Assembly: GCF_003286085.1 (NCBI RefSeq)
Contig: NW_020825288.1
Span: 21,514,001 to 21,578,000 of the forward strand
DNA: 64,000 bases
Direction: 5' to 3'
Source of the DNA: Drosophila persimilis
Taxonomy: Eukaryota; Arthropoda; Insecta; Diptera; Drosophilidae
The translations under genes and the position numbers were made by a program. Shown piece by piece: positions 12,456 to 23,011 of the stretch (positions are counted from its first letter, which is position 1; each line of letters starts with the position of its first letter). Under the pieces are notes generated by a model, which saw only the letters and a program-made list of their open reading frames with translations, was not told the origin of the DNA and made no database searches.

Positions 12456-14631
12456 TTACTTTAGCAAATAGTCCATTTCCGATTTGGTGGTGGACATGTA
12501 CTGATCCAGCTCCTTGTCCAGATCCTCGCGTTTGACCTCTTCACGTGGACCGCCTTTGCCTTTGCCTAGGGGTACAAGAAAATACATGAGATTAGAATGG
12601 GATTCCACAGAAATGGGGGTCAAAATTATTGAGAAAGAAATTCCAAGTTCAGCTGCTGCAGAGCCTCCGGTTCCAGTTGGGTGTCCATTTAGCTGTGCGG
12701 CTCATGACTTGTAACGCTTTTACCTGCAGCCTGACGACCAGTACGAGTACGACTGCGTCCCCGACGAGCCTGTTCCTGCTGTGGCCCTGGTTTGCCACCT
12801 CCACCTCCTGCGCGGCCCTTGTTGGTCTTGCCCTTGCTGGCATTGCTTTTGCTATTGTTTCTGTTACCATTTTTGTTGGCGGCGGCCCCCTTGGCACCGG
12901 AACCTTTAGCAGCGCCAGCGCTGCGGCCACGGCGGTTGCGTGTTTTGTTGGCCCTTCCCGGGGTAGCGGCGGCAGCAGTGACAGCAGCGGCAGCAGGTCG
13001 ATTGCGTGAGCGCGAGCGACGTGTGGAGGCTGCATTGGAGCCCGAAGCAGCACCTCCCCCAGCAGCAGCAGCAGCCCTAGCAGCAGATCTGTAAAGGAAA
13101 AGTTTGTATAGGTATTTGATTTTTAATGATTTTGTTGCAGGAGAACTTACCTTCCACGTGGACGTCCTCGTCGTCCGGCAAGGGAAGCGGACACCCCCTT
13201 CTGTGGGGGATTGGCATTGCGACGCTTCTCCACCCGCCCGCCAGCCACACCACGTAGTTTGCTCGATGCACGGCGCGGATTCTTCGCCTGGTTATTCTTC
13301 GCACCGACCTTGCTCTGGCCTGGACGCACGCCCAGACGCTGCTTGACCGAGACACGGGGTGTTTGTTGTCCAGCCCTAGTACCCGACTGCTGGCGACGAT
13401 CGCGTCCACGATTGCGACTCTGAGAGCGTGTACGAGTTAACTGAGAGCCGGCGCTGCGTCCGCGACTCTGCGAGCGAGAACGTTCATTGCGAGCGCTCAC
13501 TTGGGGAAGGCGGGAACGGGAACGGCTGCGGGAGCGTCCACGGGTCTGATGAAGATTATACTGCTGCTGCTGCTGCCTAATCAGCTGACGCTGATGTCGC
13601 TCAACACGCTCGGAGGCGCCACCCACAGAGGGCCGACGGTTTCCCAGTCGCTGGCGAAGGCCGCCCACTGCCGAGGCGGAGCGACGAGTGCTGCTGCCGC
13701 TGCGACGACGTGTCAGATTGCTGTTAGCGACGAGATCGGCACGCATCCTGCACAGTTAGCGGATATGTAGAAGCAGAAGTACAGAGATGTTTCATTGCAG
13801 TGGGTGTCTGGCCATTGGGTTATAGTCGAGGATTCTTACGTTGCTACCCGGGTCACATTGTTCGACCGCATGGGCTTTCCATTGGGGGCCAGGCGCACCG
13901 ATTTGATGCCGCCCACGCGTGCTCCGCGTACGCCGCCGCCAGTGTTCCGTAAGCTTCTCTGTAAGGATGCATAAGGTTTGTGGATGGATTTTTTTGTTTG
14001 ATAACAATCGGAGTTGAAGGAGCGCAGCATCTGTTTTTTTTTTTGGGAGTTTTACAGCGAGCGTGTTTGAGTTCAAGTTTAAGTTTGAAAGTCTCTCTAG
14101 AAAGAGAGTCTAGATTTGGGAGTCTGCGTTGGCGTTGGCTGGACAACAGGAGGGACTAACCGACAGAGACACATCGCACACACAGAGACACTCAAAACCC
14201 ATGTCGAATGTGGCCTGGAACAACGCAGAAGGCGTTCCGCTCCAATTTGTCAATGATTGTCGTCCATTGTCCGAGTCTCCTTCTCCTGGCCAAGTCAGTT
14301 ATTTATCAAGCTGATGCTCATATCCCAGAGTTATATGATATCTTGTGGTTGAGATCTGTCATGGCTTGTCTGTTTGTTTTTTGGATTTGGGGAAACGTAC
14401 GCGCTTCAGTTTGAGGGCCGTCTGCACGGTGTGCTTCCGTTTGAACTCCTGCAGCAGGCGGGAATTGGCCGCCGATGCAATTGGATTTGCCACATTGCTG
14501 TCCACAATCCTGCGGCTGCGGCTCTGAGAGCGGCTCCGGCGTCCACGGCCATTGACTGCCAGTTGCTCCTGCTTCTGTCTGGATTGCATCTGGGTGAATC
14601 GTTCGTTTAACGATATTCCGGTCTGAACCAT
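12456..14631 (-). CDS. Chtop: CHTOP-family protein (chromatin target of PRMT1; TREX mRNA-export factor)
   Basis: Five coding exons on the minus strand: 14631-14401, 13958-13840, 13747-13151, 13088-12724 and 12565-12456. They join in phase to 473 residues. Near the N-terminus (about residues 5-12) is GISLNERF, matching the SLNERFT block of CHTOP, followed near residues 60-77 by NSRLLQEF and TALKLKR, matching its conserved helical block. The middle is a long Arg/Ser and Arg/Gly rich region with polyQ, then an Ala/Arg/Asn-rich exon. The C-terminus has EDLDKELDQYMS, matching the CHTOP C-terminal helix EQLDNQLDAYM. In vertebrates CHTOP works with TREX and THO in nuclear mRNA export, binds RNA through its Arg-rich core and is methylated by PRMT1; the same role is inferred here. 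The fly protein is nearly twice the vertebrate length because of the RS/RG insert. I recognised it by motif order; the D. melanogaster gene name was not recalled. Confidence 0.88.
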
Positions 14632-15509
14632 TTTTAGTTTGTTCTTTTTGTATGTATTATTTTGTGGTAAATTATTTATCTGCAACTTTGTTGGTTTGGT
14701 GGATTTCTATTTATCGATCACTGATTTCCGTTTACAGTTAGACTGCGTGTGCGTTGAGCTTGAAACTTGGTTTGCAACTGAAATGAAATAAGGAATGGAA
14801 ATCTATTTTATACTATAACAGGTAGAAAACGATGTGAAAGGCGAAGGATACGGTTGCAGGTAGGTGGCATTGCAAAAGGCAGCTGACGACAGCCATAAAC
14901 GCTAAGCACACGCGAGCGAGCACTTTCTCAATCCATCAATAAATCTGCAGCTGGTATGAAAATGCAGCCGTGCATGGGATTTTCACTCGACATGTTCGCA
15001 ACACCTTCTATCATCGGGCGTCGGGGGTTGCGTTTTATGAGACTCTACTGTATTCTATTTATAGTTGCTACAACAACTACAACAAACAGACATTTTGAGG
15101 GGGCGAGACTGATTCATTCCATTAAATGGGGTCACGCCTATTCTTATGCATATGTATATATGTTCTGTATACTAGCGTTATTTCAATTTGTACTTACATT
15201 TACGACTCCGTTTAGCGTTTTCAGTCCCCTGCTGAGGCGCAAGAATGTAATGTCCCACGCTGATGCGTGAAAATTACCAACACAGGCGCAATTTTCTCCT
15301 ATAAAGCCTAGTCTCAATTTGCACGCACTTTTTCCAGTTCGAAATGCTTCCCTTATCGGTGTGAGTACTTTTCCAAATAACTATTTGTTTGTAGAATACT
15401 GCTCGTACAGTTGTTTGAATGCGATAAGATATGTTTATTCTGATGATTTCCGTATTTTCTTCGCAGTTTGTTTTAAAATTTGGATGACAAACGCTGGTAT
15501 ACAGACAAG

Positions 15510-15575
15510 CAGTGTGACTGAGCGTCAGAAAAATACCTAAATATACCGTGTCATTTTCAAAATATACCGTATTTG
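15510..15575 (-). promoter_or_regulatory. Promoter repeat copy A, facing the CHTOP-like gene
   Basis: Read on the minus strand, ACGGTATATTTTGAAAATG is followed by further GGTATATTT-like words, TCTGACGCTC and a degenerate motif 1 (AGTCACACTG). The motif 1 end is nearest the CHTOP-like start codon, about 880 bases away, which would require a 5' UTR intron or a distal start site. Confidence 0.5.
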
Positions 15576-16313
15576 GCAGGCCATGGGTGGCGAAAAACAG
15601 GGTTTCCAGCTATCCATCCATGGTGGAAAAAATTTAAATTTATTTTTTGAAGGAATATATTTAAGGACAAGGGGTACAAATCGCACTTCTTCTATCATTT
15701 CTTCTATAAATCGTACTTCTTCTATCATTTATTCCAATGCATTGTATTTAAATCCTTGTCGCTCATTCACTTTCAAGCAATTTCTATATGGCGCTCGAGT
15801 TTAGTGGGAATTGCTTCTTTTTTTTGGATTTGCTCTCTATTTTGTAGTGGGATATCCTCTCTTCGCAGCATTTCCTTCACACCCTAATGATAAGCATATT
15901 AAAGAATTTCGGAAATGTTTGTCAACTAGTCCATCTCTTTTTTAAAGCTATCATAACGAAATTTTGCAGTTTATTGTCTTATTGCAGATACCAAGAATTG
16001 GTATGTGGCCTGGCTGAGGGTTCTATCTAGCTATTAATATTCGACGGAATATTAAAAACGAGAAATATGGTTTTCAATCCTTGACGGAAGCCGGTTAACC
16101 TACTGTAGACCAAGGGGGTATTTTAATATCCCACCGCAAATTAATATTAAATTATTTTAGTGCAGTTCAGGTAAAAGATATGGTTTTTTAAGTGCAGAAA
16201 AAAGATTGCATGAATCTACAAGCAGAATTTACACTCAGTAATATTTTCCGCCATCTACCTCAAGTCGTTGAACTGTTTAAATAGGGGGCTTAAGAGGGCT
16301 ACGTTCCTTTTTT

Positions 16314-16360
16314 CGTCGGTATATATTTTGGTATATTTCTGAGGGTCAAAACGTATATTT
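16314..16360 (+). promoter_or_regulatory. Promoter repeat copy B, fragment without motif 1
   Basis: Contains CGGTATATATTTTGG, then TATATTTCTGAGGGTC, as in the fuller copies, followed by divergent sequence. There is no GGTCACACTG at the expected end. It is probably a decayed copy of the dispersed repeat. Confidence 0.4.
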
Positions 16361-16578
16361 ATCGCCAAGTCACTGAATTTCTTGCCACTGTTGATCGTTG
16401 GTGCTTTAACTTTTTTCTATAAGCAATGCAATATATATGAAAATTTAAGATCATACCTTCTTGTAGGAGATTGATTTAGTAATCGGATAAAATTATGAGT
16501 TCGGAGCTGATGAATTTATCCAGCTAGTAATATTCGACGGAATATCAAAAACGAGGAAGATGTATGATGGAACATGTT

Positions 16579-16676
16579 AATTCGTCAGTATATTTACGGT
16601 ATATTTTGAAAATGGAACGGTATATTTTGGTATATTTCTGAGGGTCAGACCGTAAATTTGATTCGCGTTCACACTG
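16579..16676 (+). promoter_or_regulatory. Promoter repeat copy C, facing MED31
   Basis: A near-full copy: TTCGTCAGTATATTTACGG, a GAAAATG spacer, tandem GGTATATTT words, CTGAGGGTCAGACCG, and a one-mismatch motif 1 (GTTCACACTG) at 16667-16676. It points toward MED31, whose start codon is about 400 bases downstream. Homology to other copies extends upstream (16440-16579). Confidence 0.6.
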
Positions 16677-17077
16677 ATTCCAATCCAAATGAACTCTTAC
16701 GGTTTGTAGAAATTAAAAACTTAATTTAAACTGCTTTACCACAAGAATTCACCAACACAAAAGGAGCGACAGCCATACCGCCAGTGCCCCATAGACGAGT
16801 TGATATTTTTGAGTGCCCGCCCTGTGTTCGGTTCGCTTTTATTTCACAATTTCTGTTTTCTTTTGTTTGCCCTCCTCGTTTGCCATCATACATTTTTTTG
16901 TGTATTATATTTTGTGTGTTATTGTTTATTGTACATTTTCGTTTCAATTTCGATGAAGCACAAGAACATACAGCCACAGCCACATCCATATAGTAGCACA
17001 CAGAAAGTACAAAACTGAGACTGAAACTGAATAGACGCAAAAACACCGACAACGAGACGACCCTTTCCACAATCAAA

Positions 17078-17987
17078 ATGGCAAAAATGTACGGAAAGGG
17101 TAAGAGTAAGTACACGCCAAAAGAACACACATTAATTCTAACATAAATATACTTAAATGTTAACATCTACTGACACGCTTTTAGTTAGCTAAAACATTCG
17201 ATTCGATTCCGCAGGCATGCTCTCTAAAGTATAATGTTTTAACAAAAATTACCCCTGTGTGACCGGTCTAATGGCTCTGATCCTTCTCTCCATAGCGACC
17301 GTAGAGTCCGAAGAGCAGCAGAAAAGAAGATGGCAAATAGAACTAGAGTTTGTGCAGTGTCTCTCCAATCCAAATTATCTCAACTGTAAGTGTCGAACCA
17401 AAGATAAGATCATTCAAAAAAGGAACGCCTTTCTACACATAGTATGTTGTCTTATTGTAGTCCTGGCCCAACGTGGCTACTTCAAGGACCAATCGTTCAT
17501 CAACTATCTAAAGTACTTGCAATACTGGAAGGAGCCGGACTATGCCAAATACCTCATGTACCCGATGTGCCTGTACTTCCTGGATCTCCTGCAATACGAA
17601 CACTTTCGTCGCGAGATCGTCAACTCGCAGTGCTGCAAGTTCATCGATGATCAGGCCATACTCCAGTGGCAGCACTACACCAGGAAGCGAATCAAACTCA
17701 TGGAGAATGCCGCGGCAGCGCAACAGCAGCAACAACAGCAGCAACAGCAACAACTGCAACAAAGCAATGGTGGCGAAGCCGCCACAGCTGGCGAGGCGGC
17801 AGCCACGGGGGGTATGATGGCCACAGCTAATGGCAATGGCACGGCATCCGCCGCTGAGGCACAGCCATTAGGGGGCTCGGTGCAACGGGGCGAGCCTGGC
17901 CAGTCGCAGGCAGTGATTCCACAACAACAGCAGCAACAAATCAATGGCTTGGCCACAGCGTCAAACATCAAATTAGAATTAAATTAA
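17078..17987 (+). CDS. MED31: Mediator complex subunit 31 (Soh1 family)
   Basis: Three exons: 17078-17105, 17296-17385 and 17461-17987, giving 214 residues. The start is the ATG of MAKMYGKGK; the phase-1 intron right after it restores the known N-terminus. Residues about 14-125 are the compact, almost invariant Soh1/MED31 domain, with blocks such as RRWQIELEFVQCLSNPNYL, YLKYLQYWKEPDYAKYL and YPMCLYFLDLLQ. This domain binds the MED7 N-terminal region in the middle module of Mediator, which links transcription factors to RNA polymerase II in the nucleus. The C-terminal tail of roughly 85 residues is low-complexity: a polyQ run coded by mixed CAG/CAA, then Ala/Gly-rich sequence and a second Q run. 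The slx1 start lies only 153 bases past the stop on the same strand, so a shared transcript is possible. Confidence 0.97.
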
Positions 17988-18140
17988 CGATGGCAATTGA
18001 AAGTTAACAAAATAAACTAGTCTAAGTCTTCTAAAAGTCTCTCTTTAGCTGTCTCCCCGCCTCTACAGTCGTCTCCTTTTGTTGGTAGTAAACGCCTTAG
18101 TAATCCCCATTTTAAACTGCATTCACAGCCACACTTGAAG

Positions 18141-19016
18141 ATGCCGCCGCCGCCTGAGGATGAAGCCATCGCCCACAAGGGACATTTCTATGGCGTCTAC
18201 TTGCTATGCAGCCAGAGCCTCGACTCGCGCTATCGTGCAAAATGCTATGTGGGCTTCACCGTCAATCCCAAGCGACGTATCAAGCAGCATAATCGTGGCT
18301 GCGATTTCGGTGGAGCAAAGAAGACCAGCAAGAAGGGGCCCTGGCAGATGGTCATGATTGTCCATGGCTTTCCCAACAATATCTCGGCCCTGCAGTTCGA
18401 GTGGGCCTGGCAGCAGCCCACGCTCTCCACCCGCTTGAAGATCTTTCCCGATCTGAAGCGCAAGAAGCCCAAGGAGACGCATTTTGATTACAATTTTAGG
18501 ATTCTCAATCGCATGCTGGGCGTGGGGCCGTGGCATCGTCTAGCACTCACCATCCGCTGGCTGGAAACGGACTATGAGCGTGCGTTTGACCTGCCGATAC
18601 CCTGCCACATGGAGATTGTCAGCGGAAAGGTGTCCATCTCCGCCTCGCAGCGTAAACTGGAGGAGGCTACCGGTACTGCTCCGCCTGTTGCCTGGGCCCA
18701 CGAGTGTCACCTCTGCATGCAAAGCATCGAACAGCCGGAGCGTTCACGGCTGGGCTGCACCAACCCCACTTGCCGGCTGACCTGCCACATGCTGTGCCTC
18801 GCCAGCTATCTGCTGGGCGATGAGCCCGGCCAATACATACCCATTGGTGGCGAGTGTCCGCTGTGCGAGACCCGACTCAGTTGGTCCGCCCTGCTGCAGC
18901 GGAAACGTCTCCAGCTGGGAGTGCCCGAGGAGATGCAGGACAACGAAGAGGAGGACCTGAGCGATGATGGGCCCGATGTGGACAGCGATGTAGAGGTCCA
19001 AGAATTCAGTGATTAA
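18141..19016 (+). CDS. slx1: Structure-specific endonuclease subunit SLX1 (GIY-YIG nuclease with RING-type domain)
   Basis: Single exon, 291 residues, starting at the ATG of MPPPPEDEA; a TTG-initiated extension upstream is not needed. The GIY-YIG nuclease fold is visible from about residue 15 to 100: YGVYLL for GIY, CYVGFT for YIG, the catalytic Arg region in [11 protein letters not shown] and the acidic residue in QFEWAWQQP. The C-terminal part (about residues 190-250) is a Cys/His zinc domain with CHLC, CTNPTC, HMLC and CPLC, as in the SLX1 RING/PHD-like module that binds the SLX4 partner (Mus312 in flies). The complex resolves Holliday junctions and other branched DNA in the nucleus. The tail is acidic. 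It lies 153 bases after MED31 with no obvious separate promoter. Confidence 0.97.
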   Translation: MPPPPEDEAIAHKGHFYGVYLLCSQSLDSRYRAKCYVGFTVNPKRRIKQHNRGCDFGGAKKTSKKGPWQMVMIVHGFPNNISALQFEWAWQQPTLSTRLKIFPDLKRKKPKETHFDYNFRILNRMLGVGPWHRLALTIRWLETDYERAFDLPIPCHMEIVSGKVSISASQRKLEEATGTAPPVAWAHECHLCMQSIEQPERSRLGCTNPTCRLTCHMLCLASYLLGDEPGQYIPIGGECPLCETRLSWSALLQRKRLQLGVPEEMQDNEEEDLSDDGPDVDSDVEVQEFSD

Positions 19017-19811
19017 TGTGATGTCCTGTCTTAGTATTTTACTAGGATTTTTAACAGAAAACCCATCGACGGTAAAATAGCGCTGTAAAAGTGTCAGTTA
19101 GATTAGAAATGTGGACTTTTAGTTTGAATCTCATTTTAATCAGCTGCTCCCATGGTGGGGGGCCCTTGCCGATCAAAAAAACGTTGGTAAAATCATAAAT
19201 ATCGAAATATCGTTAAAAGCTCAAGCAATATTTGTTTATTTATATATAAATAATGTTTGTAATATATCCCCACTTCGAGACGTTTTTCTTTCAGCTGCAA
19301 AATCTTTCGCTGTCACTGAAAATATCCACCAATTGAGCATTTACACTTTCAAATGGAGAAGAGCTAGGTCCTTGTCAGCCCCTTAGGCTTAGCAGCTTCC
19401 CCTTTCCACAGCGGCAGGTGCCTCGTCTACTTTTACTTCATCGGCATCCTTGGACACCATCTAAAAAGGGAATACAATGATTATACAATTTAATATAAAC
19501 CACACATGTGGTACCTTCGTCAGCTTTGGAATCGATCTCGACTTTTATTTTATTTATTTATATTATTTATTATATTTTTATTTTTATTATTCTTCGCCAT
19601 TTTTCTCGCGACAAACAAAGTTACTGACAGATTTTCGAAATTTGAATAATACAGATAAAATTAACGTGGGGTTGTCTTTAAAAATATCGAAACATATAGG
19701 TATAAGTAGTTTTAGAAACTATCTTGTGCGAGTATATAAGACTTGTATAAATTTTAAAATTTTGTTTTTTCTTTGGCGTCTAGCTTGTGTCTCCTGCAGT
19801 TATTCTTTGAA
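19017..19811. other. Non-coding region with a possible remnant exon on the minus strand
   Basis: AT-rich, with ATT-type simple sequence near 19545-19595. On the minus strand a short frame after an acceptor-like site (TTTTTAG) begins at 19460 and runs MVSKDADEVKVDEAPAA to a stop near 19390. Just upstream a donor-like GACGAAG/GTACC follows VEIDSKADE-coding sequence, and an ATG (MAKN) lies near 19599. The frames do not join cleanly because the ATT/TAA microsatellite brings in stops, so I do not call a gene. It could be a decayed small gene or chance. Confidence 0.3.
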
Positions 19812-22421
19812 TTACTTGTCATTGCGGCGACTCTTACAAACTTCCCAGAGCGTCTTCTGCTCTTCTCTTATATTCGCTTCACGCACGTCCAAGGGATTAA
19901 TCGTTTCGTTGTTATCATCGTTGGGTTGTTCCATTAAATCGGGTCGCAGTCTTACTATCTGATCTAGGACGTCGTTCATCAACAGTGTAGTCTGACCGTC
20001 GTCATCGTCTTCAGCAGTGAATAGGCCATATTCCACGGCATTGGCCAGGCGATGGGCCAGCAGCGGCTCATAGGGACCATGCAAGTGTGGTGGGCCATTA
20101 GCCAGCTCTTTGGGTGGACTTGTAGCCGGGTCATTGGCTGGATTGGATTGCTGCTCATTCACGGATCGGGCTACATCCTGTCCAATGGGTGAATATTGGT
20201 TTGCCGACTGCTCTCTAGGTGTAGTCCGCAACAGTCCAGCGTGTTGCAAGGCATGGTACCAGGATTGAGGTACAAGGCGTCCCGAGGGGGTATACGTGGT
20301 AAACTGTCTGCTTGCTAATACACGTCGGGTTCTAGCAGCCTCAAACTGAGCACCGAATTGAGGACAATTCCGATGGTGGCATATACATGAAGTTCGAGCT
20401 CGAGCCTCTCTGTATGATGGATCCGATTGGAGTGCATTTTCCAAGACCTGCCAAGCTGCATTTGTAGATCGCACGAAATCCGACCGAAAGGGTGCTGGCT
20501 GATAAGATCCAGGGATTGAGGGAGAATGTAAGAAAATATCTCCGACTCTATGTCCGCCATAATCAAAGCGGTTTCTGGGTGGATTTGCATTGTTTGGATC
20601 CACTCTGGCCAAAGGAGACGCCCCTCTGTGTGATGGATACGACTGGAGTGCATTTGAAGATCGCACGGAATTCGGCTGATGGGATGCTGGCTGATTGGAT
20701 CCAGGGATTGGGGGAGAATATAAAAAAGTATCTCCGACTCTATATCCGCTATAATCAAAGCGATTTCTGGGTGGATTTGCATTGTTTGGATCCACTATGG
20801 CGAAAGCAGACGCTTCTCTGTGTGATGGATACGACTGGAGTGCATTTGAAGATCGCACGGAATCCGGCTGATGGGATGCTGGCTGATTGGATCCAGGGAT
20901 TGGTGGAGAATATAAAAAAATATCTCCGACTCTATATCCGCTATAATCAAAGCGGTTTCTGGGTGGATTTGCATTGTTTGGATCCACTCTGGCCAAAGGA
21001 GACGCCCCTCTGTGTGATGGATACGATTGGAGTGCGTTTGAAGATCGCACGGAATTCGGCTGATGGGATGCTGGCTGATTGGATCCAGGAATTGGGGGAG
21101 AATATAAAAAAGTATCTCCGACTCTATATCCGCTATAATCAAAGCGATTTCTGGGTGGATTTGCATTGTTTGGATCCACTCTGGCCAAAGGAGACGCCCC
21201 TCTGTGTGATGGATACGATTGGAGTGCGTTTGAAGATCGCACGGAATTCGGCTGATGGGATGCTGGCTGATTGGATCCAGGGATTGGTGGAGAATATAAA
21301 AAAATATCTCCGACTCTATATCCGCTATAATCAAAGCGATTTCTGGGTGGGTTTTCTGTGTTGGGATCCGATCTTTGATACTCTACTATCGGCGAATATT
21401 CGGTTGAAGTCAGCTCTACGCGTGGACTATAAACATTCCATCGATTCACCTCTCTGTTGGGAGGATATACTATTTCTCTCCCAAAAGCTCCGGTTTGGGT
21501 ATAGCTATCTCTTCGTGGATTTGTAGCCTGATAACTAGGTGGATTTATAGCCTGATAACTGGGTGCATAAAACTGCTGTTGCATTGGAAAGTGTTGATTG
21601 GACTGTCTGCGCGGATTTGGAGTTGCTGGTAGCATCTGCATCCTCCCAAACTGGCTAGTCGACTCTGGCCACTGATCGGTTGAATATCCAGCTCGTCGCA
21701 TTCTAGTCCACAGTTGATATGCTGGGTTACTCCCGATAAGAGGTTCGTAATCCTCTATGGTTGGATTAGAAGACTGATTTCCAGCTGGATTTGCAGGATA
21801 TGCATTCCTATCCCTACCCCAGTGCCCATTCACATAATACCTCTCAAAATGCCCAATATCAAATGTTGGATGTGTACGCTGAGTCACTACGATCGGTAAA
21901 CGTGAACCAATGAGTGGTTGTAGTTGCGCAAGCATGTCCAATCTGGAGCCGAGCGGACAGGGGTTGAGTCGTAGCCCGTCGATATAGTGACGACGAAGTT
22001 CCTAGACGATATAGTGACACGAATATATTAAGTTAAGAGGAGATGATTGGCGGCTATTAATACTCACTTCATAGCTTTCCTCCTCATTTTCGTCCTCGTC
22101 ATCTTCGTCATCGTCTTCTTCTTCTGTTTCGTCGTTATTCTCGTCGCCATCTTCTTCATTCGGAACTTCTTCTTCTTCGTTTTCTTCGTCAGCCTGGTCG
22201 TCCCCGTCCTCTCCTTCTCCACCATTGTTCTCTGGATCACCATGGCGTTCAAGTTCGTCAGAAATATTGAAATATTCGTGTGCGCCTGGAATTCGCCTCA
22301 AAGTTTCGCCCAAGTTTACTGCCGGTAGCACGAGTAGCTTTGATGACTCTGACTTTAACTGCGTCTCCTGGTATAAGCGCTTGTACTGCACCTGTTGAAT
22401 TTCAAACTTCATTGCATTCAT
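19812..22421 (-). CDS. Unrecognised protein with acidic N-terminal region and five tandem 64-residue repeats
   Basis: Two exons on the minus strand, 22421-22068 and 22001-19812, joined by a 66-base GT-AG intron in phase 0 to give 847 residues. The start is the first ATG in frame (MNAMKFEIQQ). Residues about 70-118 are almost pure Glu/Asp/Asn. Right after the junction comes a block, RRHYIDGLRLNPCPLGSRLD, that looks conserved in style. A Pro/Tyr/Gln/Ser/Asn/Arg-rich region follows. From 21353 down are five tandem copies of a unit beginning NPPRNRFDYSGYRVGD and containing FLYSPPIPGSNQP; the fifth is diverged. The C-terminal about 130 residues are non-repetitive (blocks SWYHALQHAGLL, LLMNDVLDQIVRLRPDLMEQ). 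I see no signal peptide, membrane segment or known catalytic motif. I do not recognise the family; the composition suggests a largely disordered protein. Promoter repeat copy D lies 235 bases upstream in the right orientation. Confidence 0.75.
20394..21353 (-). repeat. Five tandem coding repeats of 192 bp
   Basis: Units start (minus strand) near 21353, 21161, 20969, 20777 and 20585. Copies 1 to 4 are almost identical at DNA level, differing in a handful of positions (GDIFLY versus GDTFLY alternates; copy 3 has REASAFAIV for RGASPLARV). The fifth is diverged and has a short insertion around AAWQVLE. The 192-bp period is a multiple of three, so the frame is kept and the opposite strand also stays open. 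Near-identity implies recent expansion or homogenisation. Confidence 0.95.
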
Positions 22422-22549
22422 TGTCCCAATTTTCAACACGACTCAAATATTTTTCACAAAATTCAAACAGTCTCATAAAATAAGTAAGTACTCGATGAAA
22501 TATTTCCTTAAAATTTTGAGTTCTGAGCCTTTGAAAAACTTTTATGTGC

Positions 22550-22566
22550 CATCGATAGTATCGATG
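22550..22566. promoter_or_regulatory. Paired ATCGATA sites (DRE/BEAF-32-like)
   Basis: An inverted pair CATCGATAGTATCGATG. ATCGATA resembles the DREF element core (TATCGATA) and the CGATA word bound by BEAF-32. It lies upstream of the repeat-protein gene, between it and Arpc3. Function is inferred from motif only. Confidence 0.4.
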
Positions 22567-22655
22567 TTTCAAATCATTCCATTTAAAACTATCAAGTGGC
22601 GCCGCTTTCGATGGTTTGACAGCTCTAGGTCGCGCCGGCTCACAAAACTGCCGTT

Positions 22656-22739
22656 CAGTGTGACCGACCCTCAGAAATATACCGAAATATACCGTATTAT
22701 TTTAAAATGATACCGTAAATATACTGACAAATTCAAGTT
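22656..22739 (-). promoter_or_regulatory. Promoter repeat copy D, facing the repeat-protein gene
   Basis: Read on the minus strand: GAACTTGAATTTGTCAGTAT, a TTTACGGTAT word, AAAATAATACGGTATATTTC, GGTATATTTCTGAGGGTCGG and a perfect motif 1 GGTCACACTG at its end. Motif 1 is 235 bases from the ATG of the 847-residue gene. Confidence 0.6.
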
Positions 22740-22996
22740 CTGTTTTAAACATTCCTCGTTTTATCCGATTAATGAATCTATTTTATAATTGATTGGATTA
22801 TTTTAAACACTTGCTTTTATTGGATTTTTATATACCGTTGAAATTTAATTTAATGGGTTGATGAAATCGACAAAATATACCATTATATACCGATATACCG
22901 AAATGTGCTGTCTTATTTTTCCACGAAAAAGAGCTAACTACACACCTGCTACATTTCTACGTAATTACCAAAAACGACGTGTACGTGTCAAGAATT

Positions 22997-23011
22997 GATA
23001 TCGATACTATC
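22997..23011. promoter_or_regulatory. DRE/BEAF-32-like site upstream of Arpc3
   Basis: GATATCGATACTATC, with overlapping CGATA words, 142 bases upstream of the Arpc3 start codon. It is typical of housekeeping gene promoters in Drosophila. Motif evidence only. Confidence 0.4.

Larger units (their letters stand above)
14632..17077. other. Divergent intergenic region between CHTOP-like and MED31, with promoter-type repeats
   Basis: Upstream of both a minus-strand gene and a plus-strand gene, so it should hold two promoters. It contains three copies or fragments of the dispersed motif 1/motif 6 repeat (15510-15575, 16314-16360, 16579-16676). The 15.9-16.6 kb segment holds further repeat-family pieces: near-identical blocks with TATTCGACGGAATAT occur near 16035-16065 and 16525-16555. 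No coding exon is supported. Confidence 0.6.

Noticed and set aside
16726..17166. 146-codon minus-strand frame overlapping MED31 exon 1
   Set aside because: Overlaps the real MED31 5' UTR and exon on the other strand; hydrophobic low-complexity translation of A-rich DNA.
19477..19962. 161-codon plus-strand frame
   Set aside because: Phe/Tyr/Leu-rich translation of ATT simple sequence that runs into the antisense of the 847-residue gene.
20492..21526. 344-codon plus-strand open frame as a gene
   Set aside because: It is the antisense shadow of the tandem repeats and persists because the unit is 192 bp; the minus-strand frame joins a supported first exon and has unique ends.
22001..22439. GTG or TTG starts for minus-strand frames (for example at 22439 and 21941)
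   Set aside because: Eukaryotic context; the ATG at 22421 and an intron at 22067-22002 explain both frames as one gene.
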